From CAZPHU01 sp964586285 (GTDB taxonomy: Bacteria > Fibrobacterota > Chitinivibrionia > Chitinivibrionales > CAYFVL01): a DNA stretch of 64,000 nt. Shown here piece by piece: positions 25,122-33,607 of the stretch (the stretch's first letter is position 1; each line of letters begins with the position of its first letter). The stretch spans positions 1 through 64,000 of the forward strand of contig CAZPHU010000001.1 in the NCBI GenBank assembly GCA_964586285.1. Direction: 5' to 3'. The translations under genes were made by a program, and so were the position numbers. The notes beneath the pieces were generated by a model. It saw only the letters and a program-made list of their open reading frames with translations. It did no database searches and had not been told where the DNA came from.

Positions 25122-26405
25122 TTACGCGTCTCTGAGCGCCTGTTCCAAATCCTCCAGCAGATCTTGCGGATGCTCGATTCCCACCGACAGACGCACCAGA
25201 TCGGGCGTAAGTCCCGCCTGCAGCGCCTGCTTTTCGGTAAGCTGGGAATGAGTAGTGCTCTGCGGATGAATTGCCAGGCTCTTGGCGTCCCCGACATTGG
25301 CCAGATGTGAAAACAGCCTCAACGAATCGATAAATTTCACCCCCGCATCGTGTCCGCCTTTGAGGCCGAAAACAACCATGCCTCCGAATCCGTTTTCAAA
25401 CTGTTTGGATGCAACCGGATAAGACGGGTCGCTTTCGAGCCCGGGATAGCGCACCCAGGCGACTTTCTGATGGTTACTCAGGTAATGGGCGATTGTCGCC
25501 GCGTTGTCGCAATGTTTTTGCATACGAAGCGGCAACGTCTCTATTCCCTGCAGAAACATCCATGCATTGTCGGGACTTATGCAGGCGCCCAAATTCCTGA
25601 GCGGAACAAGTCTCATGCGCAAGATGTAGGCAAGCGGCCCAAGTTCGCCCAGATCATGCCCGAATCGAAGATCATGATATGAAGGTTCGGGATCGTTATA
25701 CAAACTGAATCTCTTGTCCGCCCAATCAAATTTTCCACTGTCGATCACAATACCGCCGATTCCGGTACCGTGCCCGCCAAGCCACTTGGTCAGCGAATGC
25801 ACAACAATATCCGCTCCATGTTCGATAGGACGAAACAGGTAGGGAGTGGTGAAAGTAGAATCTACTATCAGCGGCAAATGATGCTTTTTTGCTGTCGCCG
25901 AGACGGCCTCTATATTGGCGACGTCCAGAACAGGATTTCCAATCACCTCGGTGTATAGTGCCCTGGTTCTATCCGTAATCGCCTTCTCAAAATTCTCCGG
26001 CTCATTAGGGTCTATAAAATTGGTTTTAATGCCAAAACCCGGTAAAATGTCGTTTAGCATGGTAAAGGAGCCGCCATAGAGATTTCGAGCGGCAACGACT
26101 TCGTCCCCCTGTTTGCAAACATTTACAATGCTGTAGAACACGCCCGATGTTCCTGATGCGACCGCTAAAGCAGCGGCCCCCTTCTCAAGCGAGGCCATGC
26201 GTTGTTCCAGAACATCCTGGGTGGGGTTTTGAAGACGTGTATAAATGTTTCCAAGCTCCTTGAGGCCAAACAGGTTGGCCGCATGCTGCGTATTCTTAAA
26301 CACGAAGGAGCTGGTCCTGTGAATCGGCACAGCGCGCGACCCGGTTTCATCTATACCGGCTCCCGCGTGAAGCACCTGTGTTTCCAGCCTATGTTGCTTA
26401 CTCAT
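25122..26405 (-). CDS. metY: O-acetylhomoserine sulfhydrylase
   Basis: 427 residues, the normal length. Cys/Met-metabolism PLP enzyme: starts QHRLETQVLHAGAG, PLP lysine in VVHSLTKWLGGHGTG near residue 210, and the family region RFGHDLGELGPLAYILRMR. It makes homocysteine from O-acetylhomoserine and sulfide (or a protein thiocarboxylate in some bacteria, such as Wolinella). Ribosome site AAGGGG. The substrate would be supplied by the canonical MetA at 30540-31433. It is 61 bases downstream of cysK. Confidence 0.93.
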   Translation of the reverse strand: MSKQHRLETQVLHAGAGIDETGSRAVPIHRTSSFVFKNTQHAANLFGLKELGNIYTRLQNPTQDVLEQRMASLEKGAAALAVASGTSGVFYSIVNVCKQGDEVVAARNLYGGSFTMLNDILPGFGIKTNFIDPNEPENFEKAITDRTRALYTEVIGNPVLDVANIEAVSATAKKHHLPLIVDSTFTTPYLFRPIEHGADIVVHSLTKWLGGHGTGIGGIVIDSGKFDWADKRFSLYNDPEPSYHDLRFGHDLGELGPLAYILRMRLVPLRNLGACISPDNAWMFLQGIETLPLRMQKHCDNAATIAHYLSNHQKVAWVRYPGLESDPSYPVASKQFENGFGGMVVFGLKGGHDAGVKFIDSLRLFSHLANVGDAKSLAIHPQSTTHSQLTEKQALQAGLTPDLVRLSVGIEHPQDLLEDLEQALRDA

Positions 26406-26466
26406 ACTTAGCCCCTTTACGGAGAAAATGATGCTATTTACTCGACATTACCTTTTGTAGTTTTCA

Positions 26467-27396
26467 TCACTGCTGATCCTCAAAAACCCATGTTGACAGA
26501 TAACGCTCACCCGTATCGCAAAGAATGGTCACGATAATCTTACCCTTGTTTTCAGGCCTTTTTGCCAGCATGTAGGAGGCATGAACATTTGCGCCCGCAG
26601 ATATCCCCACGAATATTCCCTCCGAGCGAGCAAGCTTGCGTGTCATCTTTCCCGCATCCTCGGAGGAGACTTTCAGCACCTCATCGAAAACTTTAGTATT
26701 TACGACATCGGGAATAAAACCGGCACCAATACCTTGTATCTTATGTGGTCCGGGACCGCCTCCGGAAAGAACCGGTGATGTATCCGGCTCCACGGCAACA
26801 ATTTTTATATCCGGGTTGCGCTCCTTGAAAACCTCGCCGCAGCCGGTTATGGTACCACCGGTCCCCACTCCGGCCACAAATATATCCACCTTCCCGTCGG
26901 TATCCTTCCATATCTCCTCGGCAGTTGTGTGACGGTGAACGGAAGGGTTTGCCGGGTTTTTAAACTGTTGAGGCATGAAACTTCCGGGATTTTTTGCCTG
27001 GATCTCCTCGGCCTTTTCTACTGCGCCTTTCATGCCCTTGTCTCCCGGGGTCAGAACCAGCTCCGCCCCCAGCGCCGCCAGAAGCTTGCGCCGCTCCATG
27101 CTCATGGTTTCCGGCATTGTCAGGATGAGTCGATACCCACGACTTGCCGCCACAAAAGCCAACCCAATTCCTGTATTACCGCTGGTGGGCTCCACAATAA
27201 GTCCCCCCTCCTTGAGATGCCCCGCCTTCTCGGCCGCACCGATCATCGCCACGGCGATTCGGTCCTTCACACTAGACATTGGATTCATACTCTCCAGCTT
27301 CCCAACGATCGTTGCACCGGTCTCCTTTGAAAGTGAGCCAATCTTCACTAAAGGAGTATTACCCACAAGGTCGGTAATTCTTTCTGCGACTTTCAT
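26467..27396 (-). CDS. cysK: Cysteine synthase (O-acetylserine sulfhydrylase)
   Basis: 309 residues. Type II PLP fold with PLP lysine in NPMSSVKDRIAVAMI near residue 43, the Asn/Ser/Gly loop EPTSGNTGIGLAFVA, and GVGTGGTITGCGEVFKE, the phosphate-binding GTGGT loop. It condenses O-acetylserine with sulfide to cysteine; CysE in the same operon provides the substrate. First enzyme gene after the Rrf2 regulator, 31 bases downstream of it, with AAAAGGAGAAGGAG as ribosome site. Confidence 0.95.
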   Translation of the reverse strand: MKVAERITDLVGNTPLVKIGSLSKETGATIVGKLESMNPMSSVKDRIAVAMIGAAEKAGHLKEGGLIVEPTSGNTGIGLAFVAASRGYRLILTMPETMSMERRKLLAALGAELVLTPGDKGMKGAVEKAEEIQAKNPGSFMPQQFKNPANPSVHRHTTAEEIWKDTDGKVDIFVAGVGTGGTITGCGEVFKERNPDIKIVAVEPDTSPVLSGGGPGPHKIQGIGAGFIPDVVNTKVFDEVLKVSSEDAGKMTRKLARSEGIFVGISAGANVHASYMLAKRPENKGKIIVTILCDTGERYLSTWVFEDQQ

Positions 27397-27427
27397 ACTC
27401 CTTCTCCTTTTAGTTAAAAGTGTTTAA

Positions 27428-27862
27428 TCAGATAACGTAATCGATTTCCGGGACATTCTTTTTTTTGTCAATCAGGTCCTGAAGGGTAGTACCTCTAAGC
27501 ACCTCCTCTTCGGCCTCCTGAACTCTGCGCCATACATCTCTTGTTATACATGCTTTTGTTTTTGCGCACACGCCAGGCTTCTCCAGGCACTCCACCGGAG
27601 ACAAAGACCCTTCAAGCGCCCGCACGACTTCTAAAAGCGTTACCTTCTCGGGCGGGCGAGACAGCACATAACCGCCTCTGGCCCCACGAACCGTCTCTAT
27701 TATTCCCGCATTCCTTACCGTGATTAGAATGTTTTCCAGATATGAGTCCGATAACCCCTGCACTTGCGCGATGTCCTTTCTCTTGGCCGGCCTGTCTCCG
27801 TAACTTTCGGCAATCTCCACCAAAGCCCTGGCCCCATACCGACATTTTGTAGAAAGTTTCAT
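27428..27862 (-). CDS. Rrf2-family Fe-S/cysteine-responsive regulator
   Basis: 144 residues. Winged-helix N-terminus (MKLSTKCRYGARALVEIA, then LSDSYLENILITVRNAG and GARGGYVLSRPPEKVTL). Three Cys in VECLEKPGVCAKTKACI have spacing C-x6-C-x5-C, close to IscR (C-x5-C-x5-C), so an Fe-S cluster is likely; CymR-type sensors of this family lack it and bind CysK. As first gene of the Cys/Met operon it probably autoregulates the operon according to sulfur or Fe-S status. An imperfect dyad AATGTT...AACAAT at 27880-27906 could be its operator. Confidence 0.88.
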   Translation of the reverse strand: MKLSTKCRYGARALVEIAESYGDRPAKRKDIAQVQGLSDSYLENILITVRNAGIIETVRGARGGYVLSRPPEKVTLLEVVRALEGSLSPVECLEKPGVCAKTKACITRDVWRRVQEAEEEVLRGTTLQDLIDKKKNVPEIDYVI

Positions 27863-27904
27863 ATTCCCACCCGAATGTTTTTAATGTTCACAAACTTTAT
27901 TAAC

Positions 27905-27933
27905 AATATGTATAATTGCGTCTCCCGTGTCAA
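27905..27933 (-). promoter_or_regulatory. Promoter of the rrf2-cysK-metY operon
   Basis: On the minus strand, a consensus TTGACA at 27933-27928 is followed after 17 bases by CATATT at 27910-27905. It lies about 40 bases before the rrf2 start, and the imperfect dyad overlaps its downstream side, fitting autorepression. Confidence 0.65.
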
Positions 27934-27995
27934 ATTGTTTCTTTCAAAAAGCGACTATCTACAGGAAAACAGTTAAACAAGGAGGTATTATTCTT

Positions 27996-28043
27996 ATGGT
28001 TGATAGCGTAACTGCTGCTACAAGCAATAATTTGGCCGGCTGA
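27996..28043 (+). CDS. Possible 15-residue leader peptide or small protein
   Basis: ATG to TGA, encoding MVDSVTAATSNNLAG, with an excellent AAGGAGG ribosome site at 27979-27985. It is divergent from the rrf2 promoter and no longer gene follows on its strand. About 13 bases after the stop, the imperfect stem CCGGGTCAA/TTGAACCGG is followed by GCTTTT, which could terminate a very short transcript. The composition is not that of a known RiPP precursor or attenuator peptide. It could be chance, but ribosome sites this strong are uncommon in intergenic sequence. Confidence 0.3.
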   Translation: MVDSVTAATSNNLAG

Positions 28044-28388
28044 GATCGACAGGCACCGGGTCAAAGCTGTTGAACCGGGCTTTTAATCACATTCAGCTTA
28101 GAAGTATCGCTTGAACTGTGGTGTCGGTGTGCTTACACCTGTGGAGCAGGACATATCAATATCTTACAACCTCAAGGAATCATCTCAAGATTGTTTCGCC
28201 TGAACGGCTTTGGCTAAGCAGCATTTTTGATGCGTTTCAGGATGTAAAATTTTTTTTCCGCGCCAGAATGTTTCTGTCACGCGGCTCATGATCTTGGACT
28301 AAACCTGGCGCCTTTAACGAAAGACAATAAACAAGGCATTGAGACAGCGGGGTACATATATTGATGTGATGGTACCAGGCGTGGGGAC
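28044..28388. other. Intergenic region downstream of thiH
   Basis: 345 bases. Besides the hairpin after the small frame (28052-28084), it holds a run of T at 28249-28257 and a short GCAT/ATGC stem near 28222. No known riboswitch core, tRNA or longer coding frame found. Confidence 0.4.
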
Positions 28389-29507
28389 TTAAGGGTGAGT
28401 ACCTGTAAGCGTGGCGCTCCAATCGTGCACTACGGGCTGAAAGCCGCGGGCAAGCAGGTCCTTTTTCATTTCATCAACACTGCGATTGTCGGCAATCTCA
28501 AACTGGGTTGTGGATGGATCGTCGCTGTGAGCGCCGACCGCGGTGGATACACCGGCGGACATCTTGGTGACCGCTATGGGAAGAATCCCGTTTCGAAACT
28601 GTTGCGATTCACGGGTTGAGACAGTTATGCCCATATGGGGGAAAATTAGACGAAAGGCGGCGATAATCTGAACCAACTGACGCTCCGAGACCGGATCCGC
28701 CGGTTCAAAAGATCCGGCAAGGGGTCTGATTCGTGGGAAGGACAACGAAAGCTCGACATCGGGATAGGTCTTCTGAAGATACTGCATATGCACCGCGGTG
28801 CATAAACACTCCAGCCGCCAGTCATGAAGACCAAGCAGAGGACCGACTGTAACGGTACGGATTCCTGCGCGACAGGCCCGCTCGGGAGCATCCAGGCGGA
28901 AATTATAGTCCTGCTTGGGTCCACCCTTATGAAGTTTGCGGTAAATCGGCTCGTTATAAACCTCCTGATAGATAGTCAGACCATCTATACCCATCAGGGC
29001 AAGCTTCCGGTATTCTTCCTCTTTGAGCGGATAGACTTCAATCGAAACGGTCGAAAAATACTCTTTTATTACGGACAGAGACTCCGCCAGATGCTCAAAC
29101 GGTACGACTTGACGACTCTCCCCCGTAAGCACCAGTATATGCCGAAGTCCGGTCTCCTTTATTCTCTTGCACTCCCGTCGTATCTCATCGAAAGTGAGGT
29201 GTTTTCGCTTGATTTTATGCTGGCGGGCAAACGAACAGTACGGGCAGCAGTTTTCGCAGATATTTGAGATATAAAGCGGCGTAAAAAGAAATATCACGTT
29301 TCCGAAATGGTTGCGGGTCAGCCCGGCGGCTCTCTGCGCCGTTAACTCAATAAACCCCTCGGCATCGGGTGAAAGAAGTGTCGGCAGATCATCAAGGGAA
29401 ATGTGTTCCTTTGACAAAACCCTCCGCATTCTCGACTCGTCCACAGACATCCGCATAGCATCGGCGGGTGTCATGGCAGCCTTTTGTATCAGTTCGTACA
29501 GACTCAT
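28389..29507 (-). CDS. thiH: 2-iminoacetate synthase (radical SAM)
   Basis: 372 residues, family length. Radical-SAM CxxxCxxC in NICENCCPYCSFARQHKI at about residue 75, then LTFDEIRRECKRIKETG and the LTGESRQ loop that binds SAM. ThiH splits tyrosine to dehydroglycine and p-cresol, feeding thiazole synthesis by ThiG, encoded directly upstream. HydG also has a C-terminal extension with extra Cys, absent here, so ThiH is preferred. Last gene of the metA-thiSGH run. Confidence 0.92.
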   Translation of the reverse strand: MSLYELIQKAAMTPADAMRMSVDESRMRRVLSKEHISLDDLPTLLSPDAEGFIELTAQRAAGLTRNHFGNVIFLFTPLYISNICENCCPYCSFARQHKIKRKHLTFDEIRRECKRIKETGLRHILVLTGESRQVVPFEHLAESLSVIKEYFSTVSIEVYPLKEEEYRKLALMGIDGLTIYQEVYNEPIYRKLHKGGPKQDYNFRLDAPERACRAGIRTVTVGPLLGLHDWRLECLCTAVHMQYLQKTYPDVELSLSFPRIRPLAGSFEPADPVSERQLVQIIAAFRLIFPHMGITVSTRESQQFRNGILPIAVTKMSAGVSTAVGAHSDDPSTTQFEIADNRSVDEMKKDLLARGFQPVVHDWSATLTGTHP

Positions 29508-29529
29508 TACAAAATCCTGATATAAGTAT

Positions 29530-30309
29530 CTATTGAAGGAAGCCGGTCAAGGGGGATGATGCTCGGGCGATGGACGACTCCTGGGCAAGACCAGCTTTAT
29601 AGGCAAGCCGCCCCGCCGCGACCGCATGTCTGAATGCCTGGGCCATGGCAACCGGCTCGTCCGCCGTTGCGATAGCGGTGTTCAGAAGTACCGCGGCGGC
29701 TCCCATCTCCATGGCCTCGGCTGCATGAGAGGGGCGGCCGATACCCGCATCCACGATCACCGGAAGCTCTATCTCCTCGATCAGAATGCGAATCATCTCC
29801 CGAGTCTGAAGCCCCTTGTTTGAGCCTATCGGTGCACCCAAGGGCATTACTGCCGATGCTCCAGCGTTTACAAGTCGGCGAGCGGTTGGAAGATCGGGAC
29901 ACATGTATGGGAGCACCACAAAGCCTTCATTGGCAAGAATTTCGGTTGCCCGTACGGTCTGTTCATTGTCGGGCAAAAGGTATTTCTGATCGTTAATGAC
30001 CTCGATTTTTATCCAATTCCCGCAACCGGCGGCTCTGGCCAGTTTTGCGATTCTCACCGCCTCATCCGCAGTTCTTGCTCCCGATGTATTAGGCAGAAGA
30101 GTCTTGCCCTTTGGAATATGGCTGAGAATATTATCATCGGCGTTTTCCAAATCAACTCTGCGAATGGCCACCGTTATTATTTCACACTCCGCCGCTGCAA
30201 GCACATCTTTTATGATCCGATCATCTCTGTATTTTCCGGAACCGGTGATAAGCCGGGATCTGATCTCAATCCCACCGATTAGCAGTACATCATCACTTCT
30301 CTCGCTCAT
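29530..30309 (-). CDS. thiG: Thiazole synthase
   Basis: 259 residues. TIM barrel with RLITGSGKY near the start, the Schiff-base lysine in KIEVINDQKYLLPD (about residue 107-110), VLPYMCPDLPTARRL, and PVIVDAGIGRPSHAAEAMEMGAAAVLLN split over the phosphate-binding end. It joins deoxyxylulose phosphate, dehydroglycine and the sulfur of ThiS thiocarboxylate into the thiazole. Its ATG overlaps the ThiS stop (TAATG). Confidence 0.95.
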   Translation of the reverse strand: MSERSDDVLLIGGIEIRSRLITGSGKYRDDRIIKDVLAAAECEIITVAIRRVDLENADDNILSHIPKGKTLLPNTSGARTADEAVRIAKLARAAGCGNWIKIEVINDQKYLLPDNEQTVRATEILANEGFVVLPYMCPDLPTARRLVNAGASAVMPLGAPIGSNKGLQTREMIRILIEEIELPVIVDAGIGRPSHAAEAMEMGAAAVLLNTAIATADEPVAMAQAFRHAVAAGRLAYKAGLAQESSIARASSPLTGFLQ

Positions 30310-30524
30310 TATCCCCCACCAACAAACTGTAATATTTCTATCGTGTCCCCCTGAGAAAGCATGGTCGTGTCGTATGCCTTCCTATCTATAATCTCCAGGT
30401 TGCGCTCTACAACGACCGCATCAGGGTTCATCTTTTTGCTCTTTAAAAAGTCCCGTACATTTACTGCGGATGCAAGCGTTTCGGCCCGCCCGTTTACCGT
30501 TATGTTTATTGATCCGTTTTCCAT
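30309..30524 (-). CDS. thiS: Sulfur carrier protein ThiS
   Basis: 71 residues, beta-grasp fold: SINITVNGRAETL, then DAVVVERNLEIIDRKAYD and GDTIEILQFVGGG with the essential C-terminal Gly-Gly that is adenylated and turned into a thiocarboxylate. Only 15 bases after the second metA, and overlapping thiG. It is the only sulfur carrier visible, so it may also serve the Cys/Met operon through the ThiF-like E1 at 22166-22918. Confidence 0.93.
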   Translation of the reverse strand: MENGSINITVNGRAETLASAVNVRDFLKSKKMNPDAVVVERNLEIIDRKAYDTTMLSQGDTIEILQFVGGG

Positions 30525-30539
30525 GGGTAAAAATTCCGG

Positions 30540-31433
30540 CTAGTAGGATGTGGTTTCGTGAATGTATTTGATCCACTGGGAGAAGAACTCCGTGCGATGT
30601 CCCCGCCACCTGTTGACAGGATTCTCAACGTCAAAGTTTGCCGGCGAAGGCACATCTGTCCTCCCAAGCTTCATATCCCGCTGGTACTCTTCCACCAGTC
30701 TGCGTGAATTGTATTCAGGATGCCCAAGATGCATCAGAAACCGCTTGTCGGTACTTTCGAAAATTGTGTACCCGGCGTGTTTTGAATGGGCAAGAAGATT
30801 AACAGTTCCCTCATCCCGCGCTTTTTCAAGATCCTGATCTCTTATGCCGGAGTGCCTGCTTTGAGGGCACCAGAAAACATCATCCATTCCTCCGGTTATT
30901 CGGTGATTTGGATTGAGATTACGGGTCTCAAAGACTCCGAACAGTTTGCCTGGAAAATCGGTTTTCTCTATGTCGAGGAATTTTGCCAGCGCCAGCCCAC
31001 CCCAGCAGATACCCAGGGTTGAGGCAATATTCTTTCGGGCGAAGCGAAGAATGCGCAATATCTCCTGCCAGTAGGTTATCTGCTCGAAGGGCCGCTCCTC
31101 CACCGGAGCCCCGGTTATAATGAGTCCGTCGAGTTTCTGCCGGTCGATAGCTTCCCGAAATGTTACATACAGGCTGTCCAGATGCGCATGAGAGGTACTC
31201 TTGTAAATATGGGTTTTAAGCCTGATCCAAACCGGTTCGATCTGAAGAATCGATCTGCCCAAAGGATGCAGAAGGTTAAACTCGTAGGTCTCGGCCTTTG
31301 GCATAATATTCAATATGCCTATGCGAAGGGCACGAATGTCCTCCCGCAAAGCCTGTTCTCGTGTCTTGCACAGGATTTTGCGCTTCTCCAGAGCCGCTTT
31401 GGCATGATAATCTTCGGGCAGGACAACCGTCAC
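30540..31433 (-). CDS. metA: Homoserine O-acetyltransferase (MetA family, canonical)
   Basis: 297 residues, GTG start (GGAG upstream). The catalytic set is complete: Cys143 in GICWGGLALA, His238 and Glu240 in LGHPEYN. The acyl-donor position is Glu112 in TGAPVEERPF; Glu there selects acetyl-CoA (Gly selects succinyl-CoA in enteric MetA), so the product should be O-acetylhomoserine for MetY. It heads the thiSGH run, an unusual link of methionine and thiazole genes. The upstream region carries alternative stems (see 31587-31651). Confidence 0.92.
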   Translation of the reverse strand: MTVVLPEDYHAKAALEKRKILCKTREQALREDIRALRIGILNIMPKAETYEFNLLHPLGRSILQIEPVWIRLKTHIYKSTSHAHLDSLYVTFREAIDRQKLDGLIITGAPVEERPFEQITYWQEILRILRFARKNIASTLGICWGGLALAKFLDIEKTDFPGKLFGVFETRNLNPNHRITGGMDDVFWCPQSRHSGIRDQDLEKARDEGTVNLLAHSKHAGYTIFESTDKRFLMHLGHPEYNSRRLVEEYQRDMKLGRTDVPSPANFDVENPVNRWRGHRTEFFSQWIKYIHETTSY

Positions 31434-31586
31434 TACACATCTCCACAGGTTTTTCGTAAGAAAAGACTACGAATCAAAACAGGTAAAAATAACTCATGGG
31501 GCGTGATTTTCGCACGGTTAGCTATAACATTGATACGCCGCCAACATAACTCCCGCTTCTTGCAGCTCTCTTCCGTAGCCCTCAAT

Positions 31587-31651
31587 AGCCCGCCGGCGAG
31601 CAGGCGGGAGAAACCGGCTTTTATCCCTTAAGGTACTTTATCAGGCGGGCT
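31587..31651 (-). promoter_or_regulatory. Mutually exclusive stems and dispersed element copy 2 upstream of metA
   Basis: AGCCCGCC (plus strand 31587-31594) can pair with GGCGGG at 31603-31608 (short hairpin) or with GGCGGGCT at 31644-31651 (8 bp, long loop). The two pairings exclude one another, as in attenuators or riboswitches. The loop includes 31613-31637, the second copy of the element also at 2646-2679. No U run follows in the metA direction, and no known sulfur or SAM riboswitch core is present. Function uncertain. Confidence 0.4.
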
Positions 31652-31673
31652 TAGAGCTGGTTCGTCCCCGACT

Positions 31674-32681
31674 TCACTCCCCGGTCACCCTAAGCTGCTC
31701 CAGACAAGCATCCACAATTTTTCCAATATGTCCAAAATCCCCCAGACCGTTGATTACAGCCTTAAGCCTGTACAAAGTCACCGGGATGAACCGGCGGTAG
31801 CGAGGCTTTCCTTTATGTAGAGAAAGGTTTCCAAAGGCGCCCAGGGCCTGCAGCAGCCTTTGCATGGCCGCCAAATGAAAAGAATGGGAAGTTATGTGAA
31901 GGGGGCTTTTTGCGCAGAAATAGGCAAAGAGCCTCTGAACTCTATGCTCATCCAGGCTTTCGTTATAGGGATCGAAAAGCAGGGATGCCAGATCGTATTC
32001 AGCCGGACCGAGGCGAGCCCCCTGGTAATCTACAAATCGCACACGACCGTGGTGAATAAGGATATTCTCGGACTGGAAGTCTCGATGCATGACCGACTTG
32101 GGTAATTTGGCACTCTCCCTTGCCAGCATTTTCCGCTGCTCTTCCCATGTTTTGTCCAAGAGTTTTTCCAAACCGAAGTATTCCATTACACAATGTCTGG
32201 CAAAGTAATCACTCTCCCATTCAAACATCTCCAGATCCATCGAACGGGAGCTGATTGTTTTGGACGCTTTGATATCCGGACTTTGCCACGATATCAGCCG
32301 TTGCAGAACGTTGTGATAAGCCGATTCGACCTCTTTTGTGTCCTTGTGCAAACGACAGTACTCTTTTAAAGTAACTGTCCCCAGATCCTCTTCCAGAATA
32401 AGCCCGTGGGTTGCGTCGGCGGCAAATACAACCGGAAGCACATCCGTAAACGGTGAAACATCCCGGGCGATTGAAAGAAAACGCTCCCAGTCGGCATCGG
32501 CACTGTTCCAGACAACAAGTATGTAGGATTTTTCATTTTGTAAGGGAGAAAACACCCTGATGAATTGTCTTTCCGAACCGGCCTGTACCGCAGGCTCCGC
32601 CTGCCAGACCGCTGCATCAAAATCATCGAGCGTTGATCCAAGAAATTCTTCCTGCGCCGGTGTCAGTACAGCTCTTCTCAA
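31674..32681 (-). CDS. amgK: N-acetylmuramate/N-acetylglucosamine anomeric kinase
   Basis: 335 residues. Aminoglycoside-phosphotransferase fold with HRDFQSENILI (catalytic Asp loop, HxDxxxxN) near residue 198 and RVRFVDYQGARLGPAEYDLASLL, the metal-binding Asp with the QxARxGPxxYDLASLL signature of AmgK. It phosphorylates the anomeric carbon of MurNAc or GlcNAc. TTG start overlapping the murU stop as TTGA. Its partner MurU is encoded directly upstream, strongly supporting the assignment over other APH-like kinases. Confidence 0.88.
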   Translation of the reverse strand: MRRAVLTPAQEEFLGSTLDDFDAAVWQAEPAVQAGSERQFIRVFSPLQNEKSYILVVWNSADADWERFLSIARDVSPFTDVLPVVFAADATHGLILEEDLGTVTLKEYCRLHKDTKEVESAYHNVLQRLISWQSPDIKASKTISSRSMDLEMFEWESDYFARHCVMEYFGLEKLLDKTWEEQRKMLARESAKLPKSVMHRDFQSENILIHHGRVRFVDYQGARLGPAEYDLASLLFDPYNESLDEHRVQRLFAYFCAKSPLHITSHSFHLAAMQRLLQALGAFGNLSLHKGKPRYRRFIPVTLYRLKAVINGLGDFGHIGKIVDACLEQLRVTGE

Positions 32682-33607
32682 AATTTAATATCCCCCCATG
32701 GCGTTGAAATAATTCGAAAATGTTTCTTTTCTCTCTCCGGGGAATCGGACCATATAAGGCATTGTTCATATTTACTCTGAACCGAAACCGAAGTCGCGTC
32801 ACACCAGCAGTAAGGTCCCAAAACATCCTTTTGATGCTCTATTTCTTTACAATATGCAACTTTGCGATCGTAATCCAAAACATAATTACAGGGAACCGGC
32901 AACAATGCCTTCTTGTCCAGCATATCGAAATGTATTTGAGCCAGGGACGCCGGTGTGCCGATATCTCTCCAGTACATATTTTCGACCTCATGCACAAGAA
33001 CAGTCAACCCGTTATCAGCCGCTCTTTTCCAGACGGGGACAAGCGAGAAGTCGCCCTCTTCGACGAATGAAAGAAATCGCCTATTGTAAAAAGAAAGACC
33101 GATATAATCAACGATTTTATGTCCTGACTCAGTCTTCATTTCCTTCGGTAAGCCCAGATACCTTCCCGTCGTGCTGTTTTCCATACAAATGGTTCCCGGA
33201 CCGTTTGCGGGTGCTGCAATAAGCATACAATCTGCGGCGGAACTTACGAAATATTCCTTTACAGCAAGCAAATCTACACTACTTATTATATCGACGTTAC
33301 GAATACAAAAACATTCTTCTTTCGCAAGGAACTCTTTGGCGAAATATAAAGCGCCTCCGGTGCCGCGGATCTCACCTTTTTCATGAAACAGATCAATCGC
33401 ATGGTTATATTGAGAACAAAACTCGGCTATATCATCGGGCCTGAAGTGTGTGTTTGCTCCCAGTGATGTAAATTCGGCTTCCACGAAATCATCGAGCATT
33501 CTTTTAAGCATGGGTACGCCGCCTACGGAAACCAGAGCCTTGGGCATGTGATTAGTGATTGGCCGTAACCTGGTCCCGAAACCCGCTGCGAGAATGAACC
33601 CTGTCAA
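32678..33607 (-). CDS. murU: N-acetylmuramate-1-phosphate uridylyltransferase
   Basis: 309 residues. Nucleotidyltransferase start MTGFILAAGFGTRLRPITN, then MPKALVSVGGVPML (PKAL sugar-nucleotide signature), GTGGALYFAKEFL and IRNVDIISSVDL (metal-binding Asp). MurU turns MurNAc-1-phosphate plus UTP into UDP-MurNAc, bypassing MurA/MurB. The C-terminal 70 residues are longer than in the Pseudomonas enzyme (about 225) and may be an added domain. TTG start overlaps the NamZ stop as TTGA. Confidence 0.85.
   Translation of the reverse strand: MTGFILAAGFGTRLRPITNHMPKALVSVGGVPMLKRMLDDFVEAEFTSLGANTHFRPDDIAEFCSQYNHAIDLFHEKGEIRGTGGALYFAKEFLAKEECFCIRNVDIISSVDLLAVKEYFVSSAADCMLIAAPANGPGTICMENSTTGRYLGLPKEMKTESGHKIVDYIGLSFYNRRFLSFVEEGDFSLVPVWKRAADNGLTVLVHEVENMYWRDIGTPASLAQIHFDMLDKKALLPVPCNYVLDYDRKVAYCKEIEHQKDVLGPYCWCDATSVSVQSKYEQCLIWSDSPEREKKHFRIISTPWGDIKF

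Noticed and set aside
28032..28084. TPP-riboswitch-like pieces (GGCTGAGA, then GAACC) near thi genes
   Set aside because: The second half of the aptamer (CTGAT, GGATAAT, CCAGCG, GGGA) is missing, and the sequence is on the strand opposite to the thi genes.
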